Part shown: in pieces, positions 44,668 to 53,663 of the stretch
How positions within the stretch are numbered: position 1 is the stretch's first letter
How the letters are laid out: each line of letters opens with the position of its first letter
Assembly (NCBI GenBank): GCA_002166865.1
Contig: NHTQ01000003.1
Coordinates: 357,093-421,092, forward strand
Length of the DNA stretch: 64,000 nucleotides
Source of the DNA: Rhodobacteraceae bacterium WFHF2C18
Lineage (GTDB): Bacteria; Pseudomonadota; Alphaproteobacteria; Rhodobacterales; Rhodobacteraceae
Direction: 5' to 3'
Translations under genes and position numbers: made by a program
Notes under the pieces: generated by a model
Databases searched by the model: none
Seen by the model: only the letters and a program-made list of their open reading frames with translations
What the model was told of the DNA's origin: nothing

Positions 44668-45873
44668 CAGCCGCCGCGCGCGTGTGATCCCGATCAGCAT
44701 CATCACGGTCGTGAAGAGGAAATACCCCGCCACGATCACGTACTGCGCCTCGATCCCGAGCCCGGCGTCGATGGCCAGGCCAGTCAGCCCCGGCCCGATG
44801 GCCGAGCCCAGAACCATGATCGCCGCCGCCATCGCCTTGATCGCGCCGATGTTGCCGGTACCGTAGAATTCCGCCCAGAAGGCATTGGGCACGGTTGTGT
44901 TGGCCCCTGTCGTCAGGCCCAGGCAGATGAACCCCAGGAAGATGCCGGCCGGCCCCGGCGCATAGGCGAACAGAAGGAAGGCCGCGACCATCGGAAGCTG
45001 GATGAAGGGGATCAGCCGACCGGTGCCCACCCTGTCCAGCAGCCAGCCCGACAGAACCATCGTCCCCACGCCCGTCGCGGTGTAGAACGGGAACATCGCC
45101 ACCAGTTCGACATGGGCCATGTCCTTGACCTCGGCATAATGCACCTGGTGAAAGAAGAACGCCGTGTTGAAGGCCGACGGCCCCAGAAGCGCGGGCACCA
45201 TGAACCAGAACAGGAAGTGGGCCAGGGTTTGGTGCCTGGTCCAGTGACGCGCCAGCATGCCGAGGGCCTGTTCGGCATGGGCCATGGACTGGGGTGTGCG
45301 TTCGCGTCTGAGCAGGATCACCAGCAAGGGAACGCCGGCCGCGGCGATGAGGCCGGCAAGCACCCAGAGAGCGCGCCAGTCCCAGGTCATCATCAGCGAC
45401 ACGAACAGAAGCGGCAACAGCGCCTCGCCCGCGGCCAAGCCAAGCGTGGCCACCGACAGCGCCTTGCCCCGGGTGGCGATGAACCAGCGCGACATGGCGA
45501 CCACCGCGATATGGCTGGTCATGCCCTGCCCGGTGAACCGCAGGGCGAAGATCACCAGCGGCAAGAGCCACCAGACCGGGTTCAGCGCCATCGCCAGGCA
45601 GGCAAGCAGGGACAGTGCCAGGATGACAGGGCCGAGGGTGCGGACGCGGAACCGGTCGGTCAGGCCGCCGGCCCAGACCATCACCAGCGCCGAGGCGAAG
45701 GTGCCCAGCGTGTAGATCCCGCCCCATTGCCCGTGACTGAGGCCGAACGCGGCCCGGATCTCGCCCGCGAAGACCGAGATGAAAAAGGTCTGGCCGAAGC
45801 TGCTGAGAAAGGTCAGCAGCACCCCGGCGGTCAGCCAGGGCGCGTTATCGCGGAGAAAGGCGAGAATCGGCAT
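44650..45873 (-). CDS. Major facilitator superfamily transporter
   Basis: A 407-residue transporter with about twelve hydrophobic helices. The loop between helices two and three reads GGLTDRFRVRTLGP, a version of the MFS GxxxDRxGRR motif. Helix five contains a GLAAGEALLPLLF stretch. The pattern resembles MCT/oxalate-formate-type MFS proteins, but the solute cannot be named. The ATG at 45871-45873 (MPILAFLRDN) is preferred; the open frame continues upstream without a good site. It is divergent from the PRC-barrel gene. Confidence 0.85.
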   Translation of the reverse strand: MPILAFLRDNAPWLTAGVLLTFLSSFGQTFFISVFAGEIRAAFGLSHGQWGGIYTLGTFASALVMVWAGGLTDRFRVRTLGPVILALSLLACLAMALNPVWWLLPLVIFALRFTGQGMTSHIAVVAMSRWFIATRGKALSVATLGLAAGEALLPLLFVSLMMTWDWRALWVLAGLIAAAGVPLLVILLRRERTPQSMAHAEQALGMLARHWTRHQTLAHFLFWFMVPALLGPSAFNTAFFFHQVHYAEVKDMAHVELVAMFPFYTATGVGTMVLSGWLLDRVGTGRLIPFIQLPMVAAFLLFAYAPGPAGIFLGFICLGLTTGANTTVPNAFWAEFYGTGNIGAIKAMAAAIMVLGSAIGPGLTGLAIDAGLGIEAQYVIVAGYFLFTTVMMLIGITRARRLLPAAP

Positions 45874-46027
45874 GCCCAATCTGTCCCCCGAATTGCCGGG
45901 GATGAAAAGCGGGATCGCGCATCGCCGGACCAGAGAAAGGGGAACCCGCGCGGAGAACCCCGCGTTTGGCCGGTTCAAGGATCCAGCATCGAGCGATGCA
46001 ACCCGAAGACGGAAAAGGAGGTTCGAG

Positions 46028-46762
46028 ATGACCATCCGGACACCCGGCAAGACGGCCATTCTGGCCATGTCCACTGCCCTGGTGATGAGTGGCGGGCATG
46101 CGGCTGCACAGGACGACAACACGGCAAATCAGCAGGAGGATCCGAACGCGCAGGTGACCACCGAGGATACCACCTGGGTGGACATCACGACCTGGAACGC
46201 GCAGGCGATCTATGACGGCTGGAGCGCCGATTTCCTGCTGGACGAGGACGCCTACAACGCCGAGGGCGAGGAAATCGGCGAGGTCGAGGACCTGATCATC
46301 GGGCCCGACGGGATGATTCAGAAGGTCATCGTGGAAACCGGTGGCCTGCTTGATCTGGGCGACAAGCACGCCGCGATCCCGTGGGACGACGTGACGCGCG
46401 TCGGCACCTCGTCGATCCGCGTCGACGTGGAGGGTGACAGCCTTCAGGGGTACGGGCGGTTTCCCAACATGGATGATCTGCCGGCGAAGCCCGAGAATTT
46501 CCGGCTGCGCAACATGCTCGGCGACACGGTGACCGCCGCGCAGGTGGGCTATGGCACGGTGGACGATGTGATCTTCACCGACGCGGGGAAAATCGAGGCC
46601 GTGGTCGTTTATCCCGCCTATGGCTACGGCTACCGCGATCGCCCCGTCGCCGTGCCCTACAACGCCGATGCCTATGACGCCTACGCGCCCTATTTCGCCG
46701 TGCCCTACACCGTCGAGGAGCTGGAGGATATCCGGCCCTTCAATTACGGCGAATTTGACTGA
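46028..46762 (+). CDS. Secreted PRC-barrel domain protein
   Basis: A 244-residue protein with a Sec signal peptide (KTAILAMSTALVMSGGHAAAQ, cleavage probably after AAA or AAAQ). Two PRC-barrel-like units follow: one at about 65-140 (SADFLLDEDAYNAEGEEIGEVEDLIIGPDG, then KHAAIPWDDV) and one at about 155-200 (LRNMLGDTVTAAQVGYGTVDDVIF). A Tyr/Pro/Ala-rich segment (YPAYGYGYRDRPVAVPYNAD) follows. The ATG has an ideal AAAAGGAGG site. The function is unknown; periplasmic or surface location is inferred. Confidence 0.82.
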   Translation: MTIRTPGKTAILAMSTALVMSGGHAAAQDDNTANQQEDPNAQVTTEDTTWVDITTWNAQAIYDGWSADFLLDEDAYNAEGEEIGEVEDLIIGPDGMIQKVIVETGGLLDLGDKHAAIPWDDVTRVGTSSIRVDVEGDSLQGYGRFPNMDDLPAKPENFRLRNMLGDTVTAAQVGYGTVDDVIFTDAGKIEAVVVYPAYGYGYRDRPVAVPYNADAYDAYAPYFAVPYTVEELEDIRPFNYGEFD

Positions 46763-46772
46763 TGCAGGGATG

Positions 46773-46804
46773 CGGCGGGGCGGCGCGCGGACGCCACCCC
46801 GCCG
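46773..46804. terminator. GC hairpin between convergent PRC-barrel gene and hslU
   Basis: CGGCGGGG (46773-46780) pairs with CCCCGCCG (46797-46804) over a 16-nt GC-rich loop. It lies 10 nt after the PRC-barrel stop and 15 nt before the hslU stop. There is no T-tract on either strand, so intrinsic termination is weakly supported. Confidence 0.35.
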
Positions 46805-46819
46805 AGCGTGCGTTCGGAT

Positions 46820-48127
46820 CTAGAGAACGTAGCGCGACAGATCGGCCGATTTCATCAGTTCGCCGAGGTTCGCCTCCACGAAATCGGAGTCCACCGTGAC
46901 GGTTTCGCCCGCCTTGTCGGGCGCGGTGTAGGACAGTTCCTCGAAAACCCGTTCCATCACCGTGTACAGGCGGCGGGCGCCGATATTCTCGACGCTCTGG
47001 TTCACTTCGGCGGCGATCCGCGCCAGGGCCTTGATGCCGTCCTCGGTGAATTCGACCGTCACGTCCTCGGTGCCCATCAGCGCGCTGTACTGGCGGGTAA
47101 GGGCATTGTCCGTCTCTGTCAGGATACGCACGAAATCCTCTTCGCTCAGGGCGCGCAATTCCACCCGGATGGGCAGCCGGCCCTGAAGTTCGGGCAACAG
47201 GTCCGATGGCTTTGCAAGATGAAAGGCCCCGGAGGCGATGAAGAGGATGTGGTCCGTTTTCACCGGGCCGTGCTTCGTTGACACGGTCGTGCCCTCGATC
47301 AGCGGCAGAAGATCCCGCTGCACGCCCTCGCGGCTGACATCGCCGCCGCGCGCCTCGGACTTGGCGCAAACCTTGTCGATCTCGTCGAGAAAGACGATGC
47401 CGTTCTGCTCGACGGAGTCCAGAGCGGTCCTGGTCACCGTCTCGTCGTCCAGAAGCTTGTCGGCCTCCTCGCTGATCAGGACGTCGTAGCTTTCGCCGAC
47501 GGTCATGCGCTTGCGCGTGGTGCGCCCGCCGAATGCCTTGCCGAAAAGGTCGCCCAGGTTCATCATGCCCATCTGGCCGCCCGGCTGTCCGGGGACATCC
47601 ATGAACCCCATGGGATTGGATTGGTCGGTCACGTCGAGTTCGATCACCTTGTCGTCAAGCTGGCCGTCCTTGAGCTTCTTGCGGAACATCTCGCGCGTGC
47701 CCTCGCGGGCGTCCTCGCCGGCCAGCGCCGAGATCACCCGGTCCTCGGCGTTCTTGTGGGCGGTCGCCTTGACCTCTTCGCGCATGAACTCGCGCGTCTG
47801 CGAGATGGCGGTGTCGACCAGGTCGCGCACGATCTGCTCCACGTCGCGGCCGACATAGCCCACTTCGGTGAACTTGGTGGCCTCGACCTTGACGAAGGGC
47901 GCGCGCGCAAGCTTGGCCAGCCGGCGGCTGATCTCGGTCTTGCCGACGCCCGTGGGGCCGATCATGAGGATGTTCTTGGGATAGACTTCTTCCTGAAGCT
48001 CGGGGTCAAGCTGCTTGCGGCGCCAGCGGTTGCGCAGGGCGACGGCGGTGGCGCGCTTGGCGTCCCGCTGCCCGATGATGAACCGGTCCAGTTCCGTGAC
48101 GATTTCGCGGGGGGTGAGGTCGGTCAT
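46820..48127 (-). CDS. hslU: ATP-dependent protease ATPase subunit HslU
   Basis: AAA+ unfoldase of the HslVU protease. The 435-residue protein has [33 protein letters not shown] at the start, Walker [10 protein letters not shown] (57-65), the pore motif GYVGRDVE, Walker [12 protein letters not shown] and sensor [19 protein letters not shown]. The ATG at 48125-48127 overlaps the TGA of the upstream membrane-protein gene (ATGA) and no Shine-Dalgarno sequence precedes it. hslV is displaced 1.1 kb upstream by an accessory insert. Confidence 0.97.
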   Translation of the reverse strand: MTDLTPREIVTELDRFIIGQRDAKRATAVALRNRWRRKQLDPELQEEVYPKNILMIGPTGVGKTEISRRLAKLARAPFVKVEATKFTEVGYVGRDVEQIVRDLVDTAISQTREFMREEVKATAHKNAEDRVISALAGEDAREGTREMFRKKLKDGQLDDKVIELDVTDQSNPMGFMDVPGQPGGQMGMMNLGDLFGKAFGGRTTRKRMTVGESYDVLISEEADKLLDDETVTRTALDSVEQNGIVFLDEIDKVCAKSEARGGDVSREGVQRDLLPLIEGTTVSTKHGPVKTDHILFIASGAFHLAKPSDLLPELQGRLPIRVELRALSEEDFVRILTETDNALTRQYSALMGTEDVTVEFTEDGIKALARIAAEVNQSVENIGARRLYTVMERVFEELSYTAPDKAGETVTVDSDFVEANLGELMKSADLSRYVL

Positions 48128-48630
48128 TCGTGATCTGGACTTGGATCAGCCCGAAGCTTTATATTTCCTGCTAGTATCGCCGCTGAGATGGGTCCCCCAA
48201 CTCCGACAACCAAGAATGCAATTGTAAGCAGCATTTTTGTCCAGCTAAGCTCTGCGTCTGTTATTAACACATATGCACAAGTGCCAATTGCAAGCAGTCC
48301 GAAGACTGCAGCAACAACCTGCGCGGCGGTAGACTGTGCTATGCCTATCCACGAGTGTCGGTTAGCTAGTCGTCGCTCTAGACGACTGCGTTCAATGCCT
48401 TCCTCAACCACGTCTTTCCCGCAACCTGGTACGGCTTGTTCAAGGCCCTGAACCGCAATGTGAGGAGGAGGAGGTCCATCATACCACTCTATGGTTGCCT
48501 CAAGCTCGAAAAGCTCCTCGGTGTCGAAAGCGACGAGTTTTTCTGCCAACTCTGGCGGTACCAGAGAAACCCAATCGGGAACGACCTCAGATTTCTCCTC
48601 CTCATCTTGATTTTTCGGCTTACCAGGCAT
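48124..48630 (-). CDS. Two-helix membrane protein resembling DUF2335
   Basis: A 168-residue protein with an acidic cytoplasmic N terminus, the motif [17 protein letters not shown] (53-69), a charged amphipathic helix ([17 protein letters not shown]) and two transmembrane helices at about 102-124 and 132-154. This order (Pro-rich, PG, charged helix, two helices) resembles DUF2335 membrane proteins, but the match is by pattern only. Its G+C is near 50 percent, well below its neighbours. It starts inside the end of the preceding unknown gene (11-nt overlap) and its stop overlaps the hslU start, so it splits hslV from hslU. Confidence 0.7.
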   Translation of the reverse strand: MPGKPKNQDEEEKSEVVPDWVSLVPPELAEKLVAFDTEELFELEATIEWYDGPPPPHIAVQGLEQAVPGCGKDVVEEGIERSRLERRLANRHSWIGIAQSTAAQVVAAVFGLLAIGTCAYVLITDAELSWTKMLLTIAFLVVGVGGPISAAILAGNIKLRADPSPDHE

Positions 48631-49027
48631 TGAACTTAGCAGGGCGCATTTTGTCGGACCCGTCGGCCCTAATCGCTCCTCCGGCATCCACAGATTGGTT
48701 CAAACCATTGTGCATCGAAGCAAGCTTTGCCAAACGCATTGCCTTTGCACGACGCCTGATAATGCTCCGCTTTTCATTCTCTGGGAGCGTATCAAATTTC
48801 CGAGAGGCCGCAAGAGAAACAAGCGTGAGAACATCGCTCACGTGAGCGGAAGCAGAGTTGGAGCTCGACAGCTTAGACCGATGAATTTTCACAGGCACAA
48901 TGTTAGCTCCATTCAGCAAGCCCTTGGACCAGCATGAACGCCCTCGCTTGCCAAGCGCAGATAGCGTTGTCATTGGTGCTCCGATTGTTTCCGCACCGAT
49001 GGTACGAGAAAACTTTGTCTTGGCCAT
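48620..49027 (-). CDS. Unknown basic protein of accessory insert
   Basis: Not recognised. With the ATG at 49025-49027, which has GAGGAGG 6 nt upstream, the product has 135 residues, is rich in Lys, Arg and Ser, has no transmembrane segment, and contains an amphipathic stretch EKRSIIRRRAKAMRLAKLASMHNGLNQ. A second start at 49115-49117, with GGAGG 7 nt upstream, would add an amphipathic MRMVLNLWANPLYRLVSELL leader of 30 residues. Codon choice (many TTG, ATT, CTT, AGG) and roughly 50 percent G+C differ from the flanking genes, which suggests transfer. Confidence 0.6.
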   Translation of the reverse strand: MAKTKFSRTIGAETIGAPMTTLSALGKRGRSCWSKGLLNGANIVPVKIHRSKLSSSNSASAHVSDVLTLVSLAASRKFDTLPENEKRSIIRRRAKAMRLAKLASMHNGLNQSVDAGGAIRADGSDKMRPAKFNAW

Positions 49028-49144
49028 TTGCATCCTCCTCAAGGAGCGTAGCACACTCAGAAGCTCAGAGACCAGACGATATAAAGGATTCGCCCAAAGA
49101 TTCAACACCATACGCATCTGCTCGCCTCCGATTCGTTTGATTCG

Positions 49145-49173
49145 ATTCTGCGAGTCAAGACGATTCGCGTCAA
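49145..49173 (-). promoter_or_regulatory. Candidate promoter of the accessory pair
   Basis: On the minus strand TTGACG (49168-49173) is followed after 17 nt by CAGAAT (49145-49150), a four-of-six match to TATAAT. It is 28 nt upstream of the outer possible ATG (49117). If used, it would also read through into hslU. It lies in the 209-nt low-G+C gap between hslV and the accessory genes, which holds no recognised gene. Confidence 0.4.
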
Positions 49174-49236
49174 GACCAAGGACTATAGGTAGCGATAGTT
49201 CTGCCGTGTCGCACTAGATACAGCGATCAAGCACCA

Positions 49237-49794
49237 TCATCTGGCGAGCGTCTCCACCGTCAGCTGGCCGTTGGTGTAGACGCAGATGTCGGCGGCGATG
49301 GCCATGGCGGCGCGCGCGATCGCCTCGGCGGTGCGGTCGCTGTCCATCATGCCGCGCGCGGCGGCCAGCGCGTAGTTGCCGCCCGATCCGATGGCCGCAA
49401 CGTCGTGCTCGGGTTCCAGAACGTCGCCCGCCCCGGTGACCACGTAGATCTGATCGCCATCGGTGACGATCAGCATCGCCTCGAGCTTCTGCAGGTACTT
49501 GTCGGTGCGCCATTCCTTGGCCATCTCGACACAGGCGCGTTGAAGCTGGCCGGGGGTTGCCTCCAGCTTGCTTTCGAGCCGTTCCAGCAGCGCGAAGGCA
49601 TCCGCGGTGGAACCGGCGAAACCCGCGACCACGTCATAGCCGCCGGGCGACAGCCGCCGGACCTTGCGGGCCGACCCCTTGATGACGGTCTGGCCCAGAC
49701 TGACCTGTCCGTCGCCGGCTACCACGACCTGGCCGCCCTTTTTCACGCCGATGATCGTCGTGCCGTGCCATCCGGGAAAGGTGTCGTCCGCCAT
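49237..49794 (-). CDS. hslV: ATP-dependent protease proteolytic subunit HslV
   Basis: N-terminal threonine protease of the proteasome-like HslVU complex. The 185-residue precursor has a short propeptide and the catalytic Thr12 in [52 protein letters not shown] and [18 protein letters not shown] are family segments. The ATG at 49792-49794 follows CAGGAGG. Normally hslU follows directly; here two accessory genes intervene. Confidence 0.96.
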   Translation of the reverse strand: MADDTFPGWHGTTIIGVKKGGQVVVAGDGQVSLGQTVIKGSARKVRRLSPGGYDVVAGFAGSTADAFALLERLESKLEATPGQLQRACVEMAKEWRTDKYLQKLEAMLIVTDGDQIYVVTGAGDVLEPEHDVAAIGSGGNYALAAARGMMDSDRTAEAIARAAMAIAADICVYTNGQLTVETLAR

Positions 49795-49818
49795 GCGATC
49801 CTCCTGTCGTTGCCGCTC

Positions 49819-49848
49819 TATATGACCGTTGCGGCCGCGCGCCACAAG
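49819..49848 (-). promoter_or_regulatory. Candidate heat-shock (RpoH-type) promoter of hslV
   Basis: On the minus strand CTTGTG (49843-49848) precedes CATATA (49819-49824) by 18 nt, resembling alphaproteobacterial RpoH promoters (CTTG upstream, C-T/A-rich -10). It is 25 nt upstream of the hslV ATG and downstream of the trxA terminator, so hslV needs its own promoter here. Confidence 0.4.
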
Positions 49849-49864
49849 GCCGGGCCGGGATACG

Positions 49865-49890
49865 AAAAAGGGCGCCCGCGGGCGCCCTTA
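49865..49890 (-). terminator. Intrinsic terminator of trxA
   Basis: A perfect inverted repeat, AAGGGCGCCC (49868-49877) and GGGCGCCCTT (49880-49889), with a 2-nt GC centre. On the minus strand it runs into TTTTTCG. It lies 22 nt after the trxA stop. This is the clearest rho-independent terminator in the window. Confidence 0.85.
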
Positions 49891-49911
49891 GCCGGGGCCT
49901 TTGCCACCGGT

Positions 49912-50232
49912 TCAGATCGATTCCTGAATCCAGCTCTGCAGCGCGGCCTTGGGGGCGGCGCCGGCGCGGTTCGACACGACCTCACCGTTCTTGAAGATGA
50001 ACAGTGCCGGGATGCCCCGCACGCCCATGGCGGCGGCGGTGTTGGGGTTGCTGTCCACGTCAACCTTGGCGACCTTGATCTTGCCGCTCATTTCCTCGGA
50101 CAGTTCCTCGAGCGCGGGACCGATCTGTTTGCAGGGGCCGCACCATTCGGCCCAGAAGTCCACTACGACGGGGACATCGGAATTCTTCACTTCGGCATCG
50201 AAAGTCTCGTCGGTAACGGCAACGGTGGCCAT
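49912..50232 (-). CDS. trxA: Thioredoxin
   Basis: Disulfide reductase of 106 residues with the active-site motif [13 protein letters not shown] (Cys31/Cys34) and the cis-proline region [14 protein letters not shown]. The ATG at 50230-50232 follows AGGAGAG. It is left-reading after addA, with its own candidate promoter overlapping the addA end and a strong terminator downstream. Confidence 0.97.
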   Translation of the reverse strand: MATVAVTDETFDAEVKNSDVPVVVDFWAEWCGPCKQIGPALEELSEEMSGKIKVAKVDVDSNPNTAAAMGVRGIPALFIFKNGEVVSNRAGAAPKAALQSWIQESI

Positions 50233-50269
50233 GATCGCTCTCCTGAAAGGGTCGGGGTTTCGAGGGTGC

Positions 50270-50298
50270 AACCTATGGAGGCCCCCGCCGGGCGTCAA
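50270..50298 (-). promoter_or_regulatory. Candidate sigma-70 promoter of trxA
   Basis: On the minus strand TTGACG (50293-50298), 17-nt spacer, TAGGTT (50270-50275). The -35 hexamer overlaps the last codons and stop of addA. Predicted start of transcription is about 30 nt before the trxA ATG. The -35 is strong, the -10 weak. Confidence 0.45.
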
Positions 50299-53200
50299 GC
50301 TATCCCCGCCTCGGCCAGCGCGCGGGTCACGAGATCGTGCGGCAGGCGCATCAGCGTGGCGGTGCGCGTCCACAAGAGCGCGGTCTCGATCCGCCGGTCG
50401 GGATAGACCTGAGCCAGCGCTAGCGCATAGGCACCCATCTGCCGCAGCAGGCACTCGGGCACCTCGGCGGGAGTGCCGGGGACCTCGGCGTTGGTCTTGA
50501 AATCGACGGCCAGGATGCGGCCGGGTTCCACCACCAGGCGATCGATTGTGCCGTGGATGCGCCGCCCGCCGAGTTCGGCCAGCGGGGCGGTCACGGGGAC
50601 TTCGGCCAGGGCATCGGGCGCGAAGAGGGGCGCGAGCGAGGGTCGCGTCAGGACCTTTTCGGCCTCGGCCAGCAGCAGGGCGCGTTCGTCCGGGTCGGCG
50701 GCGTCGGGGCCCTGGCCCAGCAATCGCGCGGCGGTTTCGGGCCAGTCAGGCCGCGGCGACTGCGGCAGGAATTCCAGCAGGCGGTGTATCTGCCGACCGC
50801 GGCGCTTGGCGGCCTCCTCGTCCAGCCCGGCCTCGCCGGGCAGGGCCTTCGCGCCCCCAAGCTGGGAAGGGCTGAGCGTCTCGGGCGGGCCCTCGGCCAC
50901 GGGCGCGGGCGTCTCGCACCAGGCGGGCAGGGCGGGACGAGCGTCGCGATGCGCGTCCGTGGCTGCCGCCGCCTGGGCGTGCCAATCGCCCATTTCGTAC
51001 CGCAGGCCGGCGCCCAGAGCGAAGGAGTGCTCGGCGGCGCCGGCGCGTTCCAGGCCGGTTCGGACCTTGTCGTACCAGCTTTCGCCGTCGCGGCCCAGAT
51101 CGCCCGCGGCGCCGACGATGAGCCAGCTTTCGGCACGGGTCATCGCGACGTAGAGCAGGCGATCACGCTCGGCCCGCTCCGCGGCACGCTCGCCCTCGAT
51201 CGCCGTCTTCATCGGCGCCGGAGATTCCTCGGCGGGCATGCGCCACAGGACGGTTCCGTCCGCCGCGATCAGATTGCCGCGCGGACGGATATCGCGGCGG
51301 GCGCTGTCGGGCAGGATAACGACCGGGGATTCCAGCCCCTTGGCGCCGTGCACGGTCATCACGCGGATGCGGTCGCCGGCGTTGTCCAACTGGCGCTTGA
51401 TCTCCAGATCATCCGTTTCCATCCAGACAAGGAAGCCCGTGAGGCTGCCGACGGCCTGCTGTTCGAAACGCATGGCCTGGCTCAGCAGCGCGTCGATGCC
51501 ATCCTCCGCCTCGGCACCGAGCCGGGCGAGGAGGCGCCGGCGGCCGTCGTGGCGGGTGAGGATACGCTCCAGCAGGTCGTAGGGCCGCAGGTAATCGGCA
51601 TGATCGCGCAGGTCGTGCAGGACGGCCAGCGTTTCGGGGAACTCCGAGCCGCGCCGTTGCAGGTCCGGCCAAAGGTGGCGCGTGTCGCGTTTGTGCGCGA
51701 GATCGAAAAGTTGCGCCTCGGACCAGCCGAAAAGGGGCGATCGCAGGGCGGTCGCGAGGGCAAGGCTGTCCTCGGGCGTGGCGAGGAAGGACAGAAGCGC
51801 AGCCAGATCGCGCACGGCCAGTTCGCCGCCCACCTTCAGCCGGTCGGCTCCGGCGATGGGCAGGCCCGCGGCCTTGCATTCGCGGATGATCTCGTGAAAC
51901 AGGCTCGATCGCCGCTGGACCAGCACCATGACGTCGCCGGGGCGGACGGGCCGCATCCCGCCGTGCCGGGGGTCCGGGACGGTTTGCCCGGTGTCGATCA
52001 TGCCCCGGATCCGTGCGGCGACCTGCCGGGCCAGCAGGACGGCGGGATCGTCAGAGGCCTTGACGTCCACCGGCGTATGCCATGGGGGCTCTTCGGGTTT
52101 GTCGGGCGGTTCGATCACCGGCCAGAGGTCCACACGGCCGGGCAGGTCGGCCTTGAAGGCCATGTGCGGCGACTCCTGCGTGAACCCGGCTTCTGCCCGA
52201 TCGGCGAAGGTATGATCCACAACCGTCAAGATGGCCTGCGCCGAACGGAAGGAATAGGCCATTTCCATCGCCTGAAGCGGGGTTCCGGCGTCGGACAGCC
52301 GCTGCCCGAAATCGGCGCGCATCCTGTCGAAGGCGCCCGGATCGGCGCCCTGGAAGGAATAGATCGACTGTTTCTTGTCACCGACGACGAAGATGGTGCG
52401 CGTGACCTCGGGCCGGGCCCCGGCGCCGCTGGTGAATTCCTGCGACAGCCGTTCGATCACCTGCCACTGCAGGGGGCTGGTGTCCTGCGCCTCGTCCACC
52501 AGGATGTGATCGATCCCGCCATCTAGGCGGTAAAGGACCCAGGCCGCGACCTCGGCATTGGTCAGAAGGTCCCGCGCCTTCAGGATGAGATCGTCGAAAT
52601 CCAGCAGCCCCCGGCGTGCCTTGGCGGCGTCGTAGGCGGGCAGGAAGACGGCCGCGAAATCGTGCAGGGCCCGGGCCTTTTGCATCGCCGCAAGGGCGAG
52701 GCGGGCTTCGCGCGCATCCTCGACCCGGCGCATCCAGTCCTCCAGCCGGGGCAGGAGCGATCCGAGCCCCTCGCGGCATTTCTTCGTCGGGAAAGAGCCG
52801 ATTTTTGCCGAAAACGGCTCCTTCGCACTGGCGCCTGTGAGAAACACCCGTTCGAGGATGGGCAGAGCGGACAGATCGAGGGTGCCGATTTCCTTCAGGC
52901 TTTCGCCGGCGCCCTGATCTCTGGTGCCGCTTGCCAGCAGGGCCGGGATCAGCGCATCAAGGATCTCTTCCTCTCCGCCCCGGAAAACCATGCGCGCGAT
53001 GGCCTGCGCAGTCAGACCCATTGGCTGGCCCAGGATCGCGGCCAGCCGCGTATCCGAGAGCGGGGCGGCGAAGCCGGTGCGGTGATGGACGATCTCGGCG
53101 GTGATCCGGTCCAGGCTGTCGCCGGTATGATGCCGCGCGAGGGCGTGCAGCACGGATGCTTGCGGACCATCGGCGATCTCTTCGACGATCTCGCCGCGCA

Positions 53201-53663
53201 GGAGAGTCGCGGTCCGCTCCTCCATTTCCGTGAAGTTCGGAGTGACCCCGGCCTCCAGCGGAAAGCGCCGCAATAACCCGGCGCAGAACGAGTGAATGGT
53301 CTGGATCTTCAGCCCGCCCGGCGTTTCGATGGCGCGCGCGAAAAGGCGGCGCGCGCGGCGCAGGGCGTCACCATCGATGCCCCCCGCGTATCCGAGGGCT
53401 TCCAGGGCCGCGGTCAGGTCCCGTGCGGGCAGCATCGCCCAGCCGCCCAGCCGGTTGAACAGGCGGTTCTGCATCTCGCTGGCGGCGGCCTTGGTATAGG
53501 TCAGGCACAGGATGTGCTGGGGATCGACGCCATCAAGCAATAGCCGCGCCACCCGGTCGGTCAGCACACGGGTCTTGCCCGAACCGGCGTTCGCCGCAAG
53601 CCAGGTGGAGCGATCCGGGCGCGCCGCATCGACCTGGCGCTGGCTGGCGTCGTCGCGTGCCAT
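50295..53663 (-). CDS. addA: Double-strand break repair helicase AddA
   Basis: UvrD-like helicase-nuclease subunit of the AddAB complex, the alphaproteobacterial counterpart of RecBCD. The 1122-residue protein has Walker [10 protein letters not shown] (23-31), the [15 protein letters not shown] motif Ia, [19 protein letters not shown] (motif II), [15 protein letters not shown] (motif III), [19 protein letters not shown] and [16 protein letters not shown] (motif VI), and a C-terminal nuclease domain with [18 protein letters not shown]. Its ATG shares one base with the addB TGA. Confidence 0.96.
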   Translation of the reverse strand: MARDDASQRQVDAARPDRSTWLAANAGSGKTRVLTDRVARLLLDGVDPQHILCLTYTKAAASEMQNRLFNRLGGWAMLPARDLTAALEALGYAGGIDGDALRRARRLFARAIETPGGLKIQTIHSFCAGLLRRFPLEAGVTPNFTEMEERTATLLRGEIVEEIADGPQASVLHALARHHTGDSLDRITAEIVHHRTGFAAPLSDTRLAAILGQPMGLTAQAIARMVFRGGEEEILDALIPALLASGTRDQGAGESLKEIGTLDLSALPILERVFLTGASAKEPFSAKIGSFPTKKCREGLGSLLPRLEDWMRRVEDAREARLALAAMQKARALHDFAAVFLPAYDAAKARRGLLDFDDLILKARDLLTNAEVAAWVLYRLDGGIDHILVDEAQDTSPLQWQVIERLSQEFTSGAGARPEVTRTIFVVGDKKQSIYSFQGADPGAFDRMRADFGQRLSDAGTPLQAMEMAYSFRSAQAILTVVDHTFADRAEAGFTQESPHMAFKADLPGRVDLWPVIEPPDKPEEPPWHTPVDVKASDDPAVLLARQVAARIRGMIDTGQTVPDPRHGGMRPVRPGDVMVLVQRRSSLFHEIIRECKAAGLPIAGADRLKVGGELAVRDLAALLSFLATPEDSLALATALRSPLFGWSEAQLFDLAHKRDTRHLWPDLQRRGSEFPETLAVLHDLRDHADYLRPYDLLERILTRHDGRRRLLARLGAEAEDGIDALLSQAMRFEQQAVGSLTGFLVWMETDDLEIKRQLDNAGDRIRVMTVHGAKGLESPVVILPDSARRDIRPRGNLIAADGTVLWRMPAEESPAPMKTAIEGERAAERAERDRLLYVAMTRAESWLIVGAAGDLGRDGESWYDKVRTGLERAGAAEHSFALGAGLRYEMGDWHAQAAAATDAHRDARPALPAWCETPAPVAEGPPETLSPSQLGGAKALPGEAGLDEEAAKRRGRQIHRLLEFLPQSPRPDWPETAARLLGQGPDAADPDERALLLAEAEKVLTRPSLAPLFAPDALAEVPVTAPLAELGGRRIHGTIDRLVVEPGRILAVDFKTNAEVPGTPAEVPECLLRQMGAYALALAQVYPDRRIETALLWTRTATLMRLPHDLVTRALAEAGIA

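Noticed and set aside
50553..52526. Long open frame antisense to addA
   Set aside because: Same reasoning: no motif, and addA shows all helicase motifs on the other strand.
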